Virus record (IMG/VR): IMGVR_UViG_3300009488_000034
Span: 1-38,632 of that record
Reading direction: 5' to 3' (one strand)
Origin: a virus
Length of the DNA: 38,632 nucleotides
In this document: positions 24,709 through 33,740 of the stretch, one piece after another
Numbering within the stretch: the stretch's first letter is position 1
Layout of the letters: each line of letters starts with the position of its first letter
The notes under the pieces: generated by a model
What the model was told of the DNA's origin: nothing
Databases searched by the model: none
What the model saw: only the letters and a program-made list of their open reading frames with translations
Program-made: the position numbers and the translations under genes

Positions 24709-25293
24709 ATGCCAGAAGGAGTTGGATATGGTGGTGAAGTTGCTTCAACCACCAAAAAGAAAGTAATTACGAAAAAGGCTGTGCCGCAAAAGACACCAAC
24801 GGCAAATCCTCCCATTCATCCCGAGACTCCAAGACCCACGGGTATTCCTTCACGGCCAAAGGGAAATACACCCGAAGCGATAGCAGAATTCCAGAGGCAG
24901 GTTGCTGAATCTGGAGCTGATGAAGCAACACAGCGCGACATATTGAAAGCTGCGAAAGTACCCCTGCCTGGAGTTGGCATTTCCGGGGTGGGTAAAGCCT
25001 TTGTGCGTGGCGTTAAGGGTATAGGAAAAGCCGTGGATGAAGGGGCAGAGGCCGTAGGATTGAAGCGACGACAGAAAACCACACAACCAATACCCTCACC
25101 TAAAGCAAAGCGAGCTGGTGAGCTACAACGTGCAGGGCCAGCCGGGGAGGAGACAAGGAGAAAAGAAGATGCAATGAAGGCGGGTGGTTTTCCCCCTGCT
25201 GAGATAGCTGCTTTCAAAACCAACGAAGAGCAAAGGCTCTTGCGTAAGAGGAAAAAAGAACCAGTATTTGAAACAGAACAACCAGGACCCTGA
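24709..25293 (+). CDS. Hypothetical protein with amphipathic Gly-rich helix (194 aa)
   Basis: The start is ATG 24709, eight bases after the near-perfect AAGGAGGTGA (24694-24703); the GTG at 24700 is part of that site. The N-terminal 60 residues are Pro/Lys/Thr-rich and disordered. The middle is a Gly/Val-rich amphipathic stretch (LPGVGISGVGKAFVRGVKGIGKAVDEGAEAVGL) and the C terminus is charged. I do not recognise it. The strong ribosome site implies high expression, as for virion components. The amphipathic stretch might contact membrane, as internal ejection proteins do. Confidence 0.6.
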   Translation: MPEGVGYGGEVASTTKKKVITKKAVPQKTPTANPPIHPETPRPTGIPSRPKGNTPEAIAEFQRQVAESGADEATQRDILKAAKVPLPGVGISGVGKAFVRGVKGIGKAVDEGAEAVGLKRRQKTTQPIPSPKAKRAGELQRAGPAGEETRRKEDAMKAGGFPPAEIAAFKTNEEQRLLRKRKKEPVFETEQPGP

Positions 25294-25312
25294 ATAGAAA
25301 GGAGTTAAGTAA

Positions 25313-26269
25313 ATGGAAGATGTAGAGAAGATTATAGAGGACGCTAAAGAGCATGACCACGATGCCGGGGTTTCGTCTCTCCCCGAGGAGGACACCCACC
25401 AACTCGATCACGATGATTATGAGCATGAGGACCTCTATCCGAGTGACGACTCGCTAAAAACGGAGGACGATGTAGAGGCCGAAGGCGAACTCATCGAGGC
25501 CGATCCAGAGGCAGAGGACCAGCCTCCCTTCCATGAACACCCTCGCTGGCAAGAATTACTTGCCGAGAGAGACGACCTTCAAGGCAAGGTTACTGACCTT
25601 GAGGGTAGAGTTGATGGCTACCAATCCCTAGAAGATCGCATAAACCAAAGGTTCCAATTATACGAGAGAGAGTTGGATAGATACCGATACATGCCTGAAC
25701 ACACCGTCCCCCAGGAGCAGCCCGATCCATTCGCTACGATTATGGACAAAGAAGATAGCGAAATCGTCGAGCAATTCCAAGAGGACCCCAAGGGTTTTCT
25801 TACAGGTTTCGGTGAGAGTATCCAGAGTCAGGTTATGAGGTCGGTAGATGAGCGAAACATCGTTGCAGAGACAGACAGAGCTTTGCAATATGGTCTTGAG
25901 CATTTTGCCGAAGAGCATGAAGATTTTATGCCATTGGTGGAAAGCGGAGACATTGCTCATTACATTCAGATGAATCCTATCCACAATGCTATCTCCGCAT
26001 ATTGGGCCATTAGAGAATCGAGGGATCTAGGCGGCTCAGACCATGAAAGGGAAGCGCTGGAACAGCAAATAAGAGAGGACGAGCGCGATAAAACGCTCGC
26101 ATCAGTAAGGGCGAAACAGGGAGCCGAAGTTCTCGACGGTAGTTCTTCTGTAACTCCAGTTGGGTCCGGCTCTTCTGTTGAACCTGAATTGCAGGATACT
26201 GCAAAGCATGGGGGCAAGCGCTCGGTAATCGCCGCTCGCCTGAAACGTTTCAGGGAGCGTCTCGGTTAG
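25313..26269 (+). CDS. Candidate scaffolding protein
   Basis: The ATG at 25313 follows AAGGAG. The 318-residue protein has the composition of a capsid scaffold: a highly acidic N terminus (EEDTHQLDHDDYEHEDLYPSDD), a coiled coil (LLAERDDLQGKVTDLEGRVDGYQSLEDRINQRFQLYEREL, residues about 85-125), a central helical region, and a basic C-terminal helix (KRSVIAARLKRFRERLG), which in P22-type scaffolds binds the coat. It lies directly before the major capsid gene, whose RBS overlaps its stop. It would guide coat assembly and then leave the head. No protease domain is seen. Confidence 0.78.
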   Translation: MEDVEKIIEDAKEHDHDAGVSSLPEEDTHQLDHDDYEHEDLYPSDDSLKTEDDVEAEGELIEADPEAEDQPPFHEHPRWQELLAERDDLQGKVTDLEGRVDGYQSLEDRINQRFQLYERELDRYRYMPEHTVPQEQPDPFATIMDKEDSEIVEQFQEDPKGFLTGFGESIQSQVMRSVDERNIVAETDRALQYGLEHFAEEHEDFMPLVESGDIAHYIQMNPIHNAISAYWAIRESRDLGGSDHEREALEQQIREDERDKTLASVRAKQGAEVLDGSSSVTPVGSGSSVEPELQDTAKHGGKRSVIAARLKRFRERLG

Positions 26270-26281
26270 GAGGTTCCGAAG

Positions 26282-27229
26282 ATGGCGCTTACTCGAAGTG
26301 AGCTGGAATCCATAACCAGAGATCATTGGGTAACTGATAATGGGAAGGCGTTTGACAACTATTTCACGTCAAACTACCTGATCTTTCGGGTTATGAAAAA
26401 ACCGAAATATCGTCCCGCTGGTGGCGTTCAGATCAAAGTGCCGTTGACCTATGATCGCCTGACAGGTGGATCATTCGATGGTACGGATCAGTTCGACGTT
26501 GCCCGCAAGGATATTATCAATTCTGCCCTGTTCGATTGGCGGCACTACTACGTCAACGTCACAATCGTTTGGACCGAGGAGTTGGAGAATGCAGGTCCCG
26601 AGGAAGAGGTTGATATGGTGCTGACCAAGCTGGACAATGCGCAGGAAACTATCCGGTGGGATCTTGGCGATGGGCTTTACAGCGATGGTTCAGGGAATGC
26701 TCAGAAGGACCTAGACGGTCTGGAAGCCCTGTTTGACACGACAACCTCAACACCTTATGGCGCAATAGCAAACGACGACATGCCAACATGGAGCGCCGGA
26801 GTAGATACTACTGCGGAGCCGTTGACGAGTGCTGTTCTGCGAGCCATGAGGACTTCTGCAAAGATTGGTGATGGCTCGAATGACAAGCCGAAGCTAATTG
26901 TGACGACTGATGCTCTGCTGGATAGTTGGTTGAACCAACTGCAAACTCAGCAACGTTTTCAATCGCCACAGGCGGCCAAAGCTGGTTTCGACGGTGTGTT
27001 TATGATCGACCAAGCAGAGATATTCAGCGACGGTAAATGCCCCGCTGGTAATTGCTATGCTCTGAATGATCGGCATTGGGGATTTGCAGTACATCGAAGC
27101 GGTATGTTCGTCAGGACCGCATGGAAGGTCCCCACCAATCAAGCTGTGAAGAGCATGCAGATTCTCTGGAAGGGCAACATGATCTGCACCCGGAGAAACA
27201 GTCATTTCAAGCACAGCAACTTGACCTAA
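26282..27229 (+). CDS. Major capsid protein, HK97-like
   Basis: The ATG at 26282 follows AGGAGG. The 315-residue protein has the arrangement of a family of HK97-fold coats without a cleaved N-terminal delta domain: an N-terminal helix (SELESITRDHWVTD), an extended beta strand (GGVQIKVPLTYDRLTGGSFDG), a spine-type helix (EEEVDMVLTKLDNAQETIRWDLGDGLYSDGSG), the ALFDTTTSTPYGAIAN turn, and an A domain with IVTTDALLDSWLNQL and ENSYALND-like CYALNDRHWGFAV. It forms the head shell. It sits between scaffold and a decoration-like protein and is followed by a hairpin. Confidence 0.88.
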   Translation: MALTRSELESITRDHWVTDNGKAFDNYFTSNYLIFRVMKKPKYRPAGGVQIKVPLTYDRLTGGSFDGTDQFDVARKDIINSALFDWRHYYVNVTIVWTEELENAGPEEEVDMVLTKLDNAQETIRWDLGDGLYSDGSGNAQKDLDGLEALFDTTTSTPYGAIANDDMPTWSAGVDTTAEPLTSAVLRAMRTSAKIGDGSNDKPKLIVTTDALLDSWLNQLQTQQRFQSPQAAKAGFDGVFMIDQAEIFSDGKCPAGNCYALNDRHWGFAVHRSGMFVRTAWKVPTNQAVKSMQILWKGNMICTRRNSHFKHSNLT

Positions 27230-27246
27230 ACCTTAACTGGCGGAGA

Positions 27247-27266
27247 GGGGAGGCGTGATTCTCCCC
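27247..27266 (+). other. Intergenic hairpin after major capsid gene
   Basis: GGGGAG (27247-27252) and CTCCCC (27261-27266) can pair around an eight-base loop, with one more A-T pair outside. No T-run follows, so it is a weak terminator at best. The RBS of the next gene (AAGGAG) lies just downstream. Confidence 0.6.
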
Positions 27267-27285
27267 TACGCCAAGGAGAAAGAAT

Positions 27286-28035
27286 ATGCCAGTAAATCAA
27301 ACTGGAAGTAAGTACGGTTACGAAACCACAACCGGGCTCGTTATTCAGCAAGGTTTGTTCGAGGAGTCTGAGGAGCAGAAACACAAGATAGATACTTGTG
27401 TGAAGCTGGCTGATGGTAGGTGTTTTCACTACGCCCAGGCTGGCGCAGTTGCTCTGAGTGCTGGATACCTCAACAAAGCCGTTGAAACTCCAGCGGGCCA
27501 TGAGGACTGTGATGTTGTTGCCGCAGTTTCCATTGGCGAGAAGATAGTCTCGGTAACTCCTGCTACCGCACCTGTCACCAAGAATCAGTATGCCGAGGGT
27601 TATCTTTCTACCCGCTCTGCAACTGGTCAAGGTCAGATGCGCAAGATCAGGAGTCATCCGGCGGCTGCTATCGCTGCAGATGTGGAGCTGACGCTCTACG
27701 ATCCGATTACCATTGCGCTAGACGCAACGAGTCAAGCGGATCTCATCAAGAGTCCTTATGATGGAGTTGTTGAAAACGCAACCCTGGCTAACCCGGTTTC
27801 AGGAGTACCGCTGATCGACGTACAGGCGAGTTACTTCTTCTGGAACCAAACCTTCGGACCAGCAAGTGTGTTGAACCAAGACGGTACTGCATTGGGAAGC
27901 CTCGTTGTCCCGGCGGCTACTGATCCTGGCGCTGTTGCTACTGCTGCGGCTTTCACAGGCCCGATTGTCGGATGGGCCATGATCGCCCTGGTAGATACCT
28001 TGCATGGCGCTGTGTTCCTCACAATCTGTCCGTAA
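27286..28035 (+). CDS. Capsid decoration-like protein
   Basis: The ATG at 27286 follows AAGGAGAAAG. The 249-residue protein is beta-rich and resembles the conserved proteins found next to such capsid genes: an N-terminal arm, two repeated 'CV.L.DGR.F.YAQAGAVAL..G' and 'Y.EGYLST.....G....I..HPAA....' sheets, and a YFFWNQTFGPASVL segment near the end typical of this group. Such proteins cap or stabilise the coat surface. The assignment rests on pattern and position. Confidence 0.72.
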   Translation: MPVNQTGSKYGYETTTGLVIQQGLFEESEEQKHKIDTCVKLADGRCFHYAQAGAVALSAGYLNKAVETPAGHEDCDVVAAVSIGEKIVSVTPATAPVTKNQYAEGYLSTRSATGQGQMRKIRSHPAAAIAADVELTLYDPITIALDATSQADLIKSPYDGVVENATLANPVSGVPLIDVQASYFFWNQTFGPASVLNQDGTALGSLVVPAATDPGAVATAAAFTGPIVGWAMIALVDTLHGAVFLTICP

Positions 28036-28042
28036 AAACAGG

Positions 28043-28066
28043 TGGGGGGGGATTTGTCCCCCCCCA
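28043..28066 (+). terminator. G8/C8 intergenic hairpin, possible weak terminator
   Basis: T plus eight G (28043-28051) pairs with eight C plus A (28058-28066) around a six-base loop ATTTGT. It is a very stable nine-pair stem right after the stop of the decoration-like gene. The following sequence (atctcctcattttg) has only a short T-run. It could attenuate transcription or protect the 3' end of the capsid mRNA. A second small inverted repeat (CACCG/CGGTG, 28084-28099) follows. Confidence 0.65.
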
Positions 28067-28137
28067 ATCTCCTCATTTTGTTTCACCGTCCTGGCGGTGT
28101 GAATTACGCCCTAAACAAAGGGCAGGAGGCAATTAAA

Positions 28138-28395
28138 ATGGCGAATACTTTTGACATACAGAAGATCACTCATATTGGTGACTTCCGAATGACGATTACA
28201 GAAGTCACAGGTGATGGTAGCGAAACCGCCATTACCGCTACCGAGCTTGGCCTTGCCAAGATTCGGTTTGCATGGTTGCAGGATATTGACGATGGTGCTG
28301 CGCTCGGCATTGCATCAATCACTACCGATACCCTCACTCTCTCTGCAGCCATCGGCAATACACAAAAACAGTACGTTTTTGCGTTAGGCTGGTAA
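28138..28395 (+). CDS. Small beta-rich virion protein (85 aa)
   Basis: The start is ATG 28138, eight bases after AGGAGG (28124-28129); a frame from 28042 upstream has no ribosome site and covers the hairpin. The 85-residue product has alternating strands (FRMTITEVTGDGSETAITATELGLAKIRFAWLQDI, then LTLSAAIGNTQKQYVFALGW), typical of small phage head or head-tail beta proteins. Its length and position after the decoration protein fit a capsid accessory or connector-associated protein. Confidence 0.65.
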   Translation: MANTFDIQKITHIGDFRMTITEVTGDGSETAITATELGLAKIRFAWLQDIDDGAALGIASITTDTLTLSAAIGNTQKQYVFALGW

Positions 28396-28402
28396 CAATA
28401 AA

Positions 28403-28421
28403 GGGGGGGCTTAGTCCCCCC
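28403..28421 (+). other. G-run/C-run intergenic hairpin
   Basis: GGGGGG (28404-28409) pairs with CCCCCC (28416-28421) around a CTTAGT loop, with one more G-T pair outside. It lies directly before GGAGG of the 28438 gene. It is the third such element in the capsid region. Confidence 0.65.
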
Positions 28422-28437
28422 TCTTCGGAGGAAAGAA

Positions 28438-29670
28438 ATGGGAGCGAATCTATTTACCTTGAGAAAATTTGTTAGGCAAGAGATCGACGATCCGGCTCCC
28501 CTGAGAAAGCCTGGGCCAACGGTCAGTTTCCAACAAGACGGTGGGGATAATCAAACCAGCTTTTTTATAGATTCGTCTGAGGATTTCGCAGCGTTGGGAG
28601 TGGTCGTGGGTGACGTAATCTACAACATCAGCGATGGCGGTTCTCTGGCAACTATACGAGCTATCATAGATGCCTTTGGCACTAACGATAGGCTGGACGT
28701 AGATTCGATTGATGGCGGCAATGACAACGATTATGACAATGGCGATATAGTTTATATCTATGATCGCCATGCACAGAAGGGGCTTGATGGCACTCGATTT
28801 ACTAATGCCGAAGTCTTGGATGCGATCAATCAGGCTCAGAAACAGGTAGCGCGGAAATTTGGTGGAGTTCAAAAGACTGACTATCATCAGGATATTAAGG
28901 TTCAGACGAAGATCCCGATTGACACTCTAGTTTCAACCCTGGTTGTGGGGGAAACCGTCACAGGTGGGAACAATGGCTATACTGCTATCATTGAATATCA
29001 GGCTGTTGATTTTATCGTCGTCGAAGATTTCAGGGATGCTACTGGTACGTTAGATGATACAGCTCTCTTTGAGGATAACGAAGTTCTGACAGGCAATACG
29101 AGTGGTGCTACCTGTCAGGTGAACAGTCCAGGCGTAGCTCCAGCCCTGCAGGGATATAGCGTCAACAATTTCAATGTCGGACAGAATTTACCTACCGATC
29201 TCAAATCCCTTATAGCTGCCTATTACTTAGACCCAAGCAATCAGCGCTATGGCCTGGGTAAGCAATATATTGAGGAGCATTTTCGCTATCCTCGGTCAAC
29301 TGGAGAGCCCATTACTGCAGCTCCTTGGCAAGATAGTAATCGTATATGGCTCTGGCCAAACAGATCAACAGGAGGGCTTAATAGTATCCACCTAATCTAT
29401 TGGGCGTGGCCTGCTGATCTTGCGGCTGATGCAGATGAAACAGACTTGGATTTTCTTTACGAGCGTCTCTTGGTTTTGTTGTCTGCAAGGATTCTGGCTG
29501 GACAGATGAGAGACGATGAAATGACCGCCCGAATCGTGGCTGAGTTGCAAGAAGAACAATTCGACGTAATGACAACGAGAGACGATGAGCCAAGACATTT
29601 CCGGCAGGAGATCCCTTGGGATCTTTATGAGGATGGTGATTATTTCTCGGGCCGAGGCAGGTATATATGA
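28438..29670 (+). CDS. Head-tail adaptor/connector-like protein with inserted beta domain
   Basis: The ATG at 28438 follows CGGAGGAAAG. The 410-residue product has signs of an adaptor docking on the portal: NLFTLRKFVRQEIDDPAP at the start, FTNAEVLDAINQAQKQVARKF and a LPTDLKSLIAAYYLD...DFLYERLLVLLSARIL helix bundle. Two insertions are unusual. One (residues about 30-110) is a beta domain. The other (about 165-225) has two similar strand-turn units (VGETVTGGNNGYTAIIEY and DNEVLTGNTSGATCQV). It should connect the portal ring to the hub. Family assigned by pattern. Confidence 0.65.
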   Translation: MGANLFTLRKFVRQEIDDPAPLRKPGPTVSFQQDGGDNQTSFFIDSSEDFAALGVVVGDVIYNISDGGSLATIRAIIDAFGTNDRLDVDSIDGGNDNDYDNGDIVYIYDRHAQKGLDGTRFTNAEVLDAINQAQKQVARKFGGVQKTDYHQDIKVQTKIPIDTLVSTLVVGETVTGGNNGYTAIIEYQAVDFIVVEDFRDATGTLDDTALFEDNEVLTGNTSGATCQVNSPGVAPALQGYSVNNFNVGQNLPTDLKSLIAAYYLDPSNQRYGLGKQYIEEHFRYPRSTGEPITAAPWQDSNRIWLWPNRSTGGLNSIHLIYWAWPADLAADADETDLDFLYERLLVLLSARILAGQMRDDEMTARIVAELQEEQFDVMTTRDDEPRHFRQEIPWDLYEDGDYFSGRGRYI

Positions 29671-32084
29671 TAAAGCGCACAGATAGTCAATTCAGAAACA
29701 AATTCGGCAAATTAGTAAAGGGTATAAGTTCCTTTCTCTTGGAGAATGAACAGCTCTCAGACATTCTCAACATGCTTCCCGGCTATGAGTGGCGGCAGCG
29801 CAAGGGCCAGAGTGAATTAACCACGACTGAAATAGCTGCCAATCTTGAATTCAAGAGTATGTTTCACTTCTCGCAGCTTAATCAGCCTGGAGATTACATT
29901 CTGGCCCATGTATCTGATCCTGTAAATGGTGATCGGATTATGAGAGCTTCCGCTCTCCCGCCTGCAACTGGCGTTACTTGGATTGACGAATACCAGCTTA
30001 CTACCGGGGCTAATCCAGCGCAGTTTTGTCAAGTTGGCGATGCTGTAATCGTTGCCGACGATAATGAGTTTCTTATCTGGCGTGGCGAATCTCAATACGC
30101 TACTGGTGTTTGGGTCTATGATGATTCAGCCGATCAGTACATTGACTATTGGGATGAAATGACAGATGGGCGCACGACGACCATTCTAAATTTAAGCAGC
30201 TTTCCCACGGCAGACCGCGTTCACATAATGGCGGATAGCCCAATCAATAGAATTATCGTGACCGTTGGACAAACAAACGCTGCTGGCGCTGTTCTTTCAG
30301 TTTACTCCTATCAGTCCGGCGGATACACCTTAGTTGGAGGGTTGTCTGATGGGACGAGCGCTGCCGGACGTTCCGTTGCTCAGTCCGGGGAGATTACCTT
30401 TAACCTAACAGGAAATGAAGAACAGACTATCATTGATGGGCAGGGCGGTTTTGTTGTCTATCTAACCTGGAACAACGTGCTTGATGCAAGCTGTGATCTT
30501 ACTGAATTGAGGGTAGAAACCGAGTGGGGTCCAGTTCAAGACGTATGGGATGGAGATAGGATAGATCCTTCTGGAGCTTATGTAACTGCTGACGATGTGA
30601 CCTTTGAAGATTATTGGGCCAAGGTTTTGAATACCGCTGTTTCAGACTACCTCGATGCAGGCGGCCTTGTAACGGCGGGGTACGTCTATGTAGGTTTTGA
30701 CAGACAGGTAAATGCTATTGATTTCTGGCCCGATGTTGATAATTCACAGACAAACAATTCTAGCGTGGCCTCATTAGAGTATTGGTCAAATCTTGGAGCG
30801 TGGACAGCCGTAAGTGGTCTAGTAGATACAACGGAGGCGGGTAATTCCTCATGGACACAAAAGGGAAGTATCGGCTGGACCCAAGTAGATCAAGATGTAG
30901 AGAAAGCCACGATAGTAGCTGGCGATATTAACCCCTGGTACTGGTATCGAATCAAATGGGATGCAAATTTCTCTGCAGAGGCAAGAATTTATCGAATCAC
31001 AGGTGTTGGATCTCCCCAAAGAATTGATCCTTCCTACGGAGTGCAAGCCTGGAAGCGCAGAGCTTGGCAGATTGCTCCGAATAGAAGAGCGAATCAGTTG
31101 CGTTTCTCTGCTGATGGTTTGCCGAGTACCTGGAATGGGGTTGATTCTGGCTATGTAGCATTTGGTGAGAGGCCCTGTCGTGCTGCGTTGCCCTTTTTTA
31201 ATGAGCTGGTGATCTGGTGTGACCGTGAGATGTGGATGTTACAGGGCGATCATCCAGCTAATTATGGTCGCATGAGATTGAGTGCCAGGGTAGGCATTGA
31301 TGCTCCTCATTCTGCAATAGCCATAGAGAGCGGGGTAATTGACCAGCGAAACATACGCCGTATTACTCTGGCATGGTTCTTTCAGGCCATTTGGTTTTTT
31401 GATGGAATCAGGTGGTGGATAATTTCCTCTCCAGACATAGATTCATTTTTTGATCCCGAGCATTTAGATTATATCAACCCGAATTTCAATGACAGAACTT
31501 ACGGTGAGTATGACATTGAAACTGAATGCGCTTATTGGGTAGTTTACAGCGGTGCTAATCAGACTACACCTAATAAAGTCCTGGTCATGCACATTCCAAC
31601 ATTACAATACTCCATCTATCAGTACGCCACTCCGCTCTCGAGCATTCTTTCGGCTTTTAATAAGCGCTTCTATTTCATGGGCGGCGGGTATGATTCAGGG
31701 AAACATTACCTTTTGAATGATACCGACCAGGACGTTGATGCTACCGGGCAAGCAGTAGCCATTGATGCCTTTATGATTACAAAAGATGCGTGGGCTGCAT
31801 ACGATCAAGGATTGAAGCAGAGAGTTTTCAGTTTGGTTGTTGAGTCCAAGGCTAAAGGCATGGTTGAGCTGGATGAGTATCCTGATGGATCTAAAACTCC
31901 GCAAGCGGCTGGCTCGATGAAACAGACAGCTCTCGGCAAGAGTCTAAAAGATGTTCAATGGACGCTCAAAGAATACCCAGGCCAGCTTACTACCAAGTTT
32001 AGAATCCGTCACCGCTCACTCAACGAAGGCTTTATTCCCTATGGATACAGCACGACTTGGGACGTGGATAGGAGCGAAGAGTAG
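29667..32084 (+). CDS. Tail hub-like protein (805 aa)
   Basis: The ATG at 29667 overlaps the adaptor stop. The 805-residue product has a repeated WD/Gly/aromatic beta pattern, including PSTWNGVDSGYVAFGERPCRAALPFFNELVIWCDREMWMLQG and GIDAPHSAIAIESGVID, that resembles beta-propeller hub proteins of podovirus tails, such as P22 gp10. An additional beta-sandwich region lies around residues 180-420. The hub would cap the connector and carry fibres. Position after the adaptor and length both fit. The hub role is inferred, not proven. Confidence 0.65.
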   Translation: MIKRTDSQFRNKFGKLVKGISSFLLENEQLSDILNMLPGYEWRQRKGQSELTTTEIAANLEFKSMFHFSQLNQPGDYILAHVSDPVNGDRIMRASALPPATGVTWIDEYQLTTGANPAQFCQVGDAVIVADDNEFLIWRGESQYATGVWVYDDSADQYIDYWDEMTDGRTTTILNLSSFPTADRVHIMADSPINRIIVTVGQTNAAGAVLSVYSYQSGGYTLVGGLSDGTSAAGRSVAQSGEITFNLTGNEEQTIIDGQGGFVVYLTWNNVLDASCDLTELRVETEWGPVQDVWDGDRIDPSGAYVTADDVTFEDYWAKVLNTAVSDYLDAGGLVTAGYVYVGFDRQVNAIDFWPDVDNSQTNNSSVASLEYWSNLGAWTAVSGLVDTTEAGNSSWTQKGSIGWTQVDQDVEKATIVAGDINPWYWYRIKWDANFSAEARIYRITGVGSPQRIDPSYGVQAWKRRAWQIAPNRRANQLRFSADGLPSTWNGVDSGYVAFGERPCRAALPFFNELVIWCDREMWMLQGDHPANYGRMRLSARVGIDAPHSAIAIESGVIDQRNIRRITLAWFFQAIWFFDGIRWWIISSPDIDSFFDPEHLDYINPNFNDRTYGEYDIETECAYWVVYSGANQTTPNKVLVMHIPTLQYSIYQYATPLSSILSAFNKRFYFMGGGYDSGKHYLLNDTDQDVDATGQAVAIDAFMITKDAWAAYDQGLKQRVFSLVVESKAKGMVELDEYPDGSKTPQAAGSMKQTALGKSLKDVQWTLKEYPGQLTTKFRIRHRSLNEGFIPYGYSTTWDVDRSEE

Positions 32085-33238
32085 TGAGTAGGCGGCGACC
32101 CTATATTTATCAAGATAGGGAGTGGGCGGAGATAGCAGGCATAGAGGAGAAAGTTGATGTTCAGGGTGATGAAGTACCATTAAGCGAATTCGATCAGCCT
32201 TATCTTTTCGGCAACGATGAGGATGATACTTATCCTAGTTATGAAACTGATTACCCTGACTTCCCGCGCTATCCATTTCCCGATCCCGATCCTGTTCCGA
32301 TCCCTGGCCCCTGCAATGCAGAAGATGGCTGTGGATTTGTAAATTTTGTAGATTTTCCTGACGAAATTGAATGTGAAGATGAGTATTGGTTTAGAACGGT
32401 ACATTCAGTCCACGGTTGCGAGCCAGCGAGCTTTGAAGATGCCTTTCTGGTGTGGTGGATAGCAGAGGGTCCAGGCGAATTGATAGGTGGGGGGGCTGGC
32501 GATCCTCCGGTTGGCGGCGTAGGTGTGAAATATATAGCTCCTGAGAATAACGATGGAGCAACAGTCGTACTATGCGTTTCATCCATTGATGGTTCTTGTA
32601 GCATTTGCAGAGATTTTAAGATTAAGTGTGCTGCTTGCTGCGAAGAGTTTGAAATCATTGGAGCGGATACCGCGAATCCTAGCAGTATTTGGTCTGGTGC
32701 TATAACTCCTCCCTGTCCAGGTGCAGAGTGTACCGTTACCAATAATTCCGGCTGCCCGATGGAATGCTCAGTCAATCCAGATGGCACAACGGTAACTGTT
32801 GGTGTCGGTGCAAAGAATTGTGGGTCTTTCACAGTCACAGTAACGGAGGATACATCAACGCCTCAGAAGCAGGAAGATAACTGTCCTGGTGAATCAGCAT
32901 CAAAGAGTGTGCGGATCAACGGCAATGGTGGTTTTTGGAAAACTTGTTGGTTCTCTTCGGCTATATTTTGTAATGGCCCCTTCTGTAGTTGTAGTTGGAC
33001 AGAGGGTGAAAGAAGGTGGGGTGTTGGAGTAGGCGCAGGGATATTCTGTGGCCCTGATGCTGTTACTCGTAGTTGCTTTGATAATTGGAATCCCGGTGGG
33101 CCAGGACACCCTGGAAATATACTTTTCTCAATAAGAATTGACGTAAGAGCCTGTGATAACAATGGCCCTTGTGCTGGTAGCAGAAGATGGGGTGAAAGTA
33201 TTGCTTATTGGGTTAATCCAGACTGTGAATGTATATGA
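32084..33238 (+). CDS. Cys-rich virion-associated protein (384 aa)
   Basis: The GTG at 32084 overlaps the hub stop (TAGTG). After an acidic N terminus comes a Tyr/Pro-rich neck (residues about 55-80), then about 300 residues with 26 Cys in clusters (DGSCSICRDFKIKCAACCEEF; FCNGPFCSCSW; NPDCECI). The Gly/Trp/Thr-rich strands look like beta sandwiches. No signal peptide is visible, yet the Cys density suggests either zinc binding or disulfides formed after release. Its place after the hub suggests a tail spike, stopper or fibre-tip protein. I do not recognise it. Confidence 0.6.
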   Translation: MSRRRPYIYQDREWAEIAGIEEKVDVQGDEVPLSEFDQPYLFGNDEDDTYPSYETDYPDFPRYPFPDPDPVPIPGPCNAEDGCGFVNFVDFPDEIECEDEYWFRTVHSVHGCEPASFEDAFLVWWIAEGPGELIGGGAGDPPVGGVGVKYIAPENNDGATVVLCVSSIDGSCSICRDFKIKCAACCEEFEIIGADTANPSSIWSGAITPPCPGAECTVTNNSGCPMECSVNPDGTTVTVGVGAKNCGSFTVTVTEDTSTPQKQEDNCPGESASKSVRINGNGGFWKTCWFSSAIFCNGPFCSCSWTEGERRWGVGVGAGIFCGPDAVTRSCFDNWNPGGPGHPGNILFSIRIDVRACDNNGPCAGSRRWGESIAYWVNPDCECI

Positions 33239-33738
33239 ACCGCAAAGAAAACATACATGATTATTGCGAATCATTTAATCCGCAACACCTCTACTCGGTC
33301 ATGCAGTTTTTCGAGTGGTTTGAGTGCTGCGAAGATTTGATAGCTCCGATACAGGCATTCCTTGATTCAAAGACCAAGGAACTCGCAGAACTAAAAAGGA
33401 GAGCAAGGGCTCAGTTTGAGCGAGCTGATATGCCTCTGGTAACAGAAGGAGAGAAAAAGGTTTATCAGGATGCTAGTCCTTGCATTGAAGCAACTGATCC
33501 ATCAGATCCATTGGACGATCATTGGCGCAAGGAACCTCAATTTGCTGAACCACCTAGACTTCGAGTGGTAGTCGGCTTCTGTCCTAAATGCACTAGCACA
33601 ATGGTCGGTGATGTTCTACCGGAGTGCGAAGCAAAGGAAACAGGCAGACATTTCTATAGTGAATGTACTGTCTGTCGATATTACACAGAAATTTTTAAGG
33701 GCCGTAAAGGTCGATACATTGAAATAAAGGGGGAATGA
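33235..33738 (+). CDS. Zinc-ribbon hypothetical protein (167 aa)
   Basis: The start ATG 33235 shares ATGA with the previous stop; an ATG at 33229 is possible. The product has a helical N terminus with CC (residues 31-32), a long charged helix (KTKELAELKRRARAQFERA), and a C-terminal ribbon CPKC (116-119) and CTVC (144-147) spaced like a zinc ribbon, ending in RKGRYIEIKGE. Its stop overlaps the next start region. Such ribbons in virion operons may act in assembly or DNA contact. The function is unknown. Confidence 0.65.
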   Translation: MNRKENIHDYCESFNPQHLYSVMQFFEWFECCEDLIAPIQAFLDSKTKELAELKRRARAQFERADMPLVTEGEKKVYQDASPCIEATDPSDPLDDHWRKEPQFAEPPRLRVVVGFCPKCTSTMVGDVLPECEAKETGRHFYSECTVCRYYTEIFKGRKGRYIEIKGE

Positions 33739-33740
33739 CA

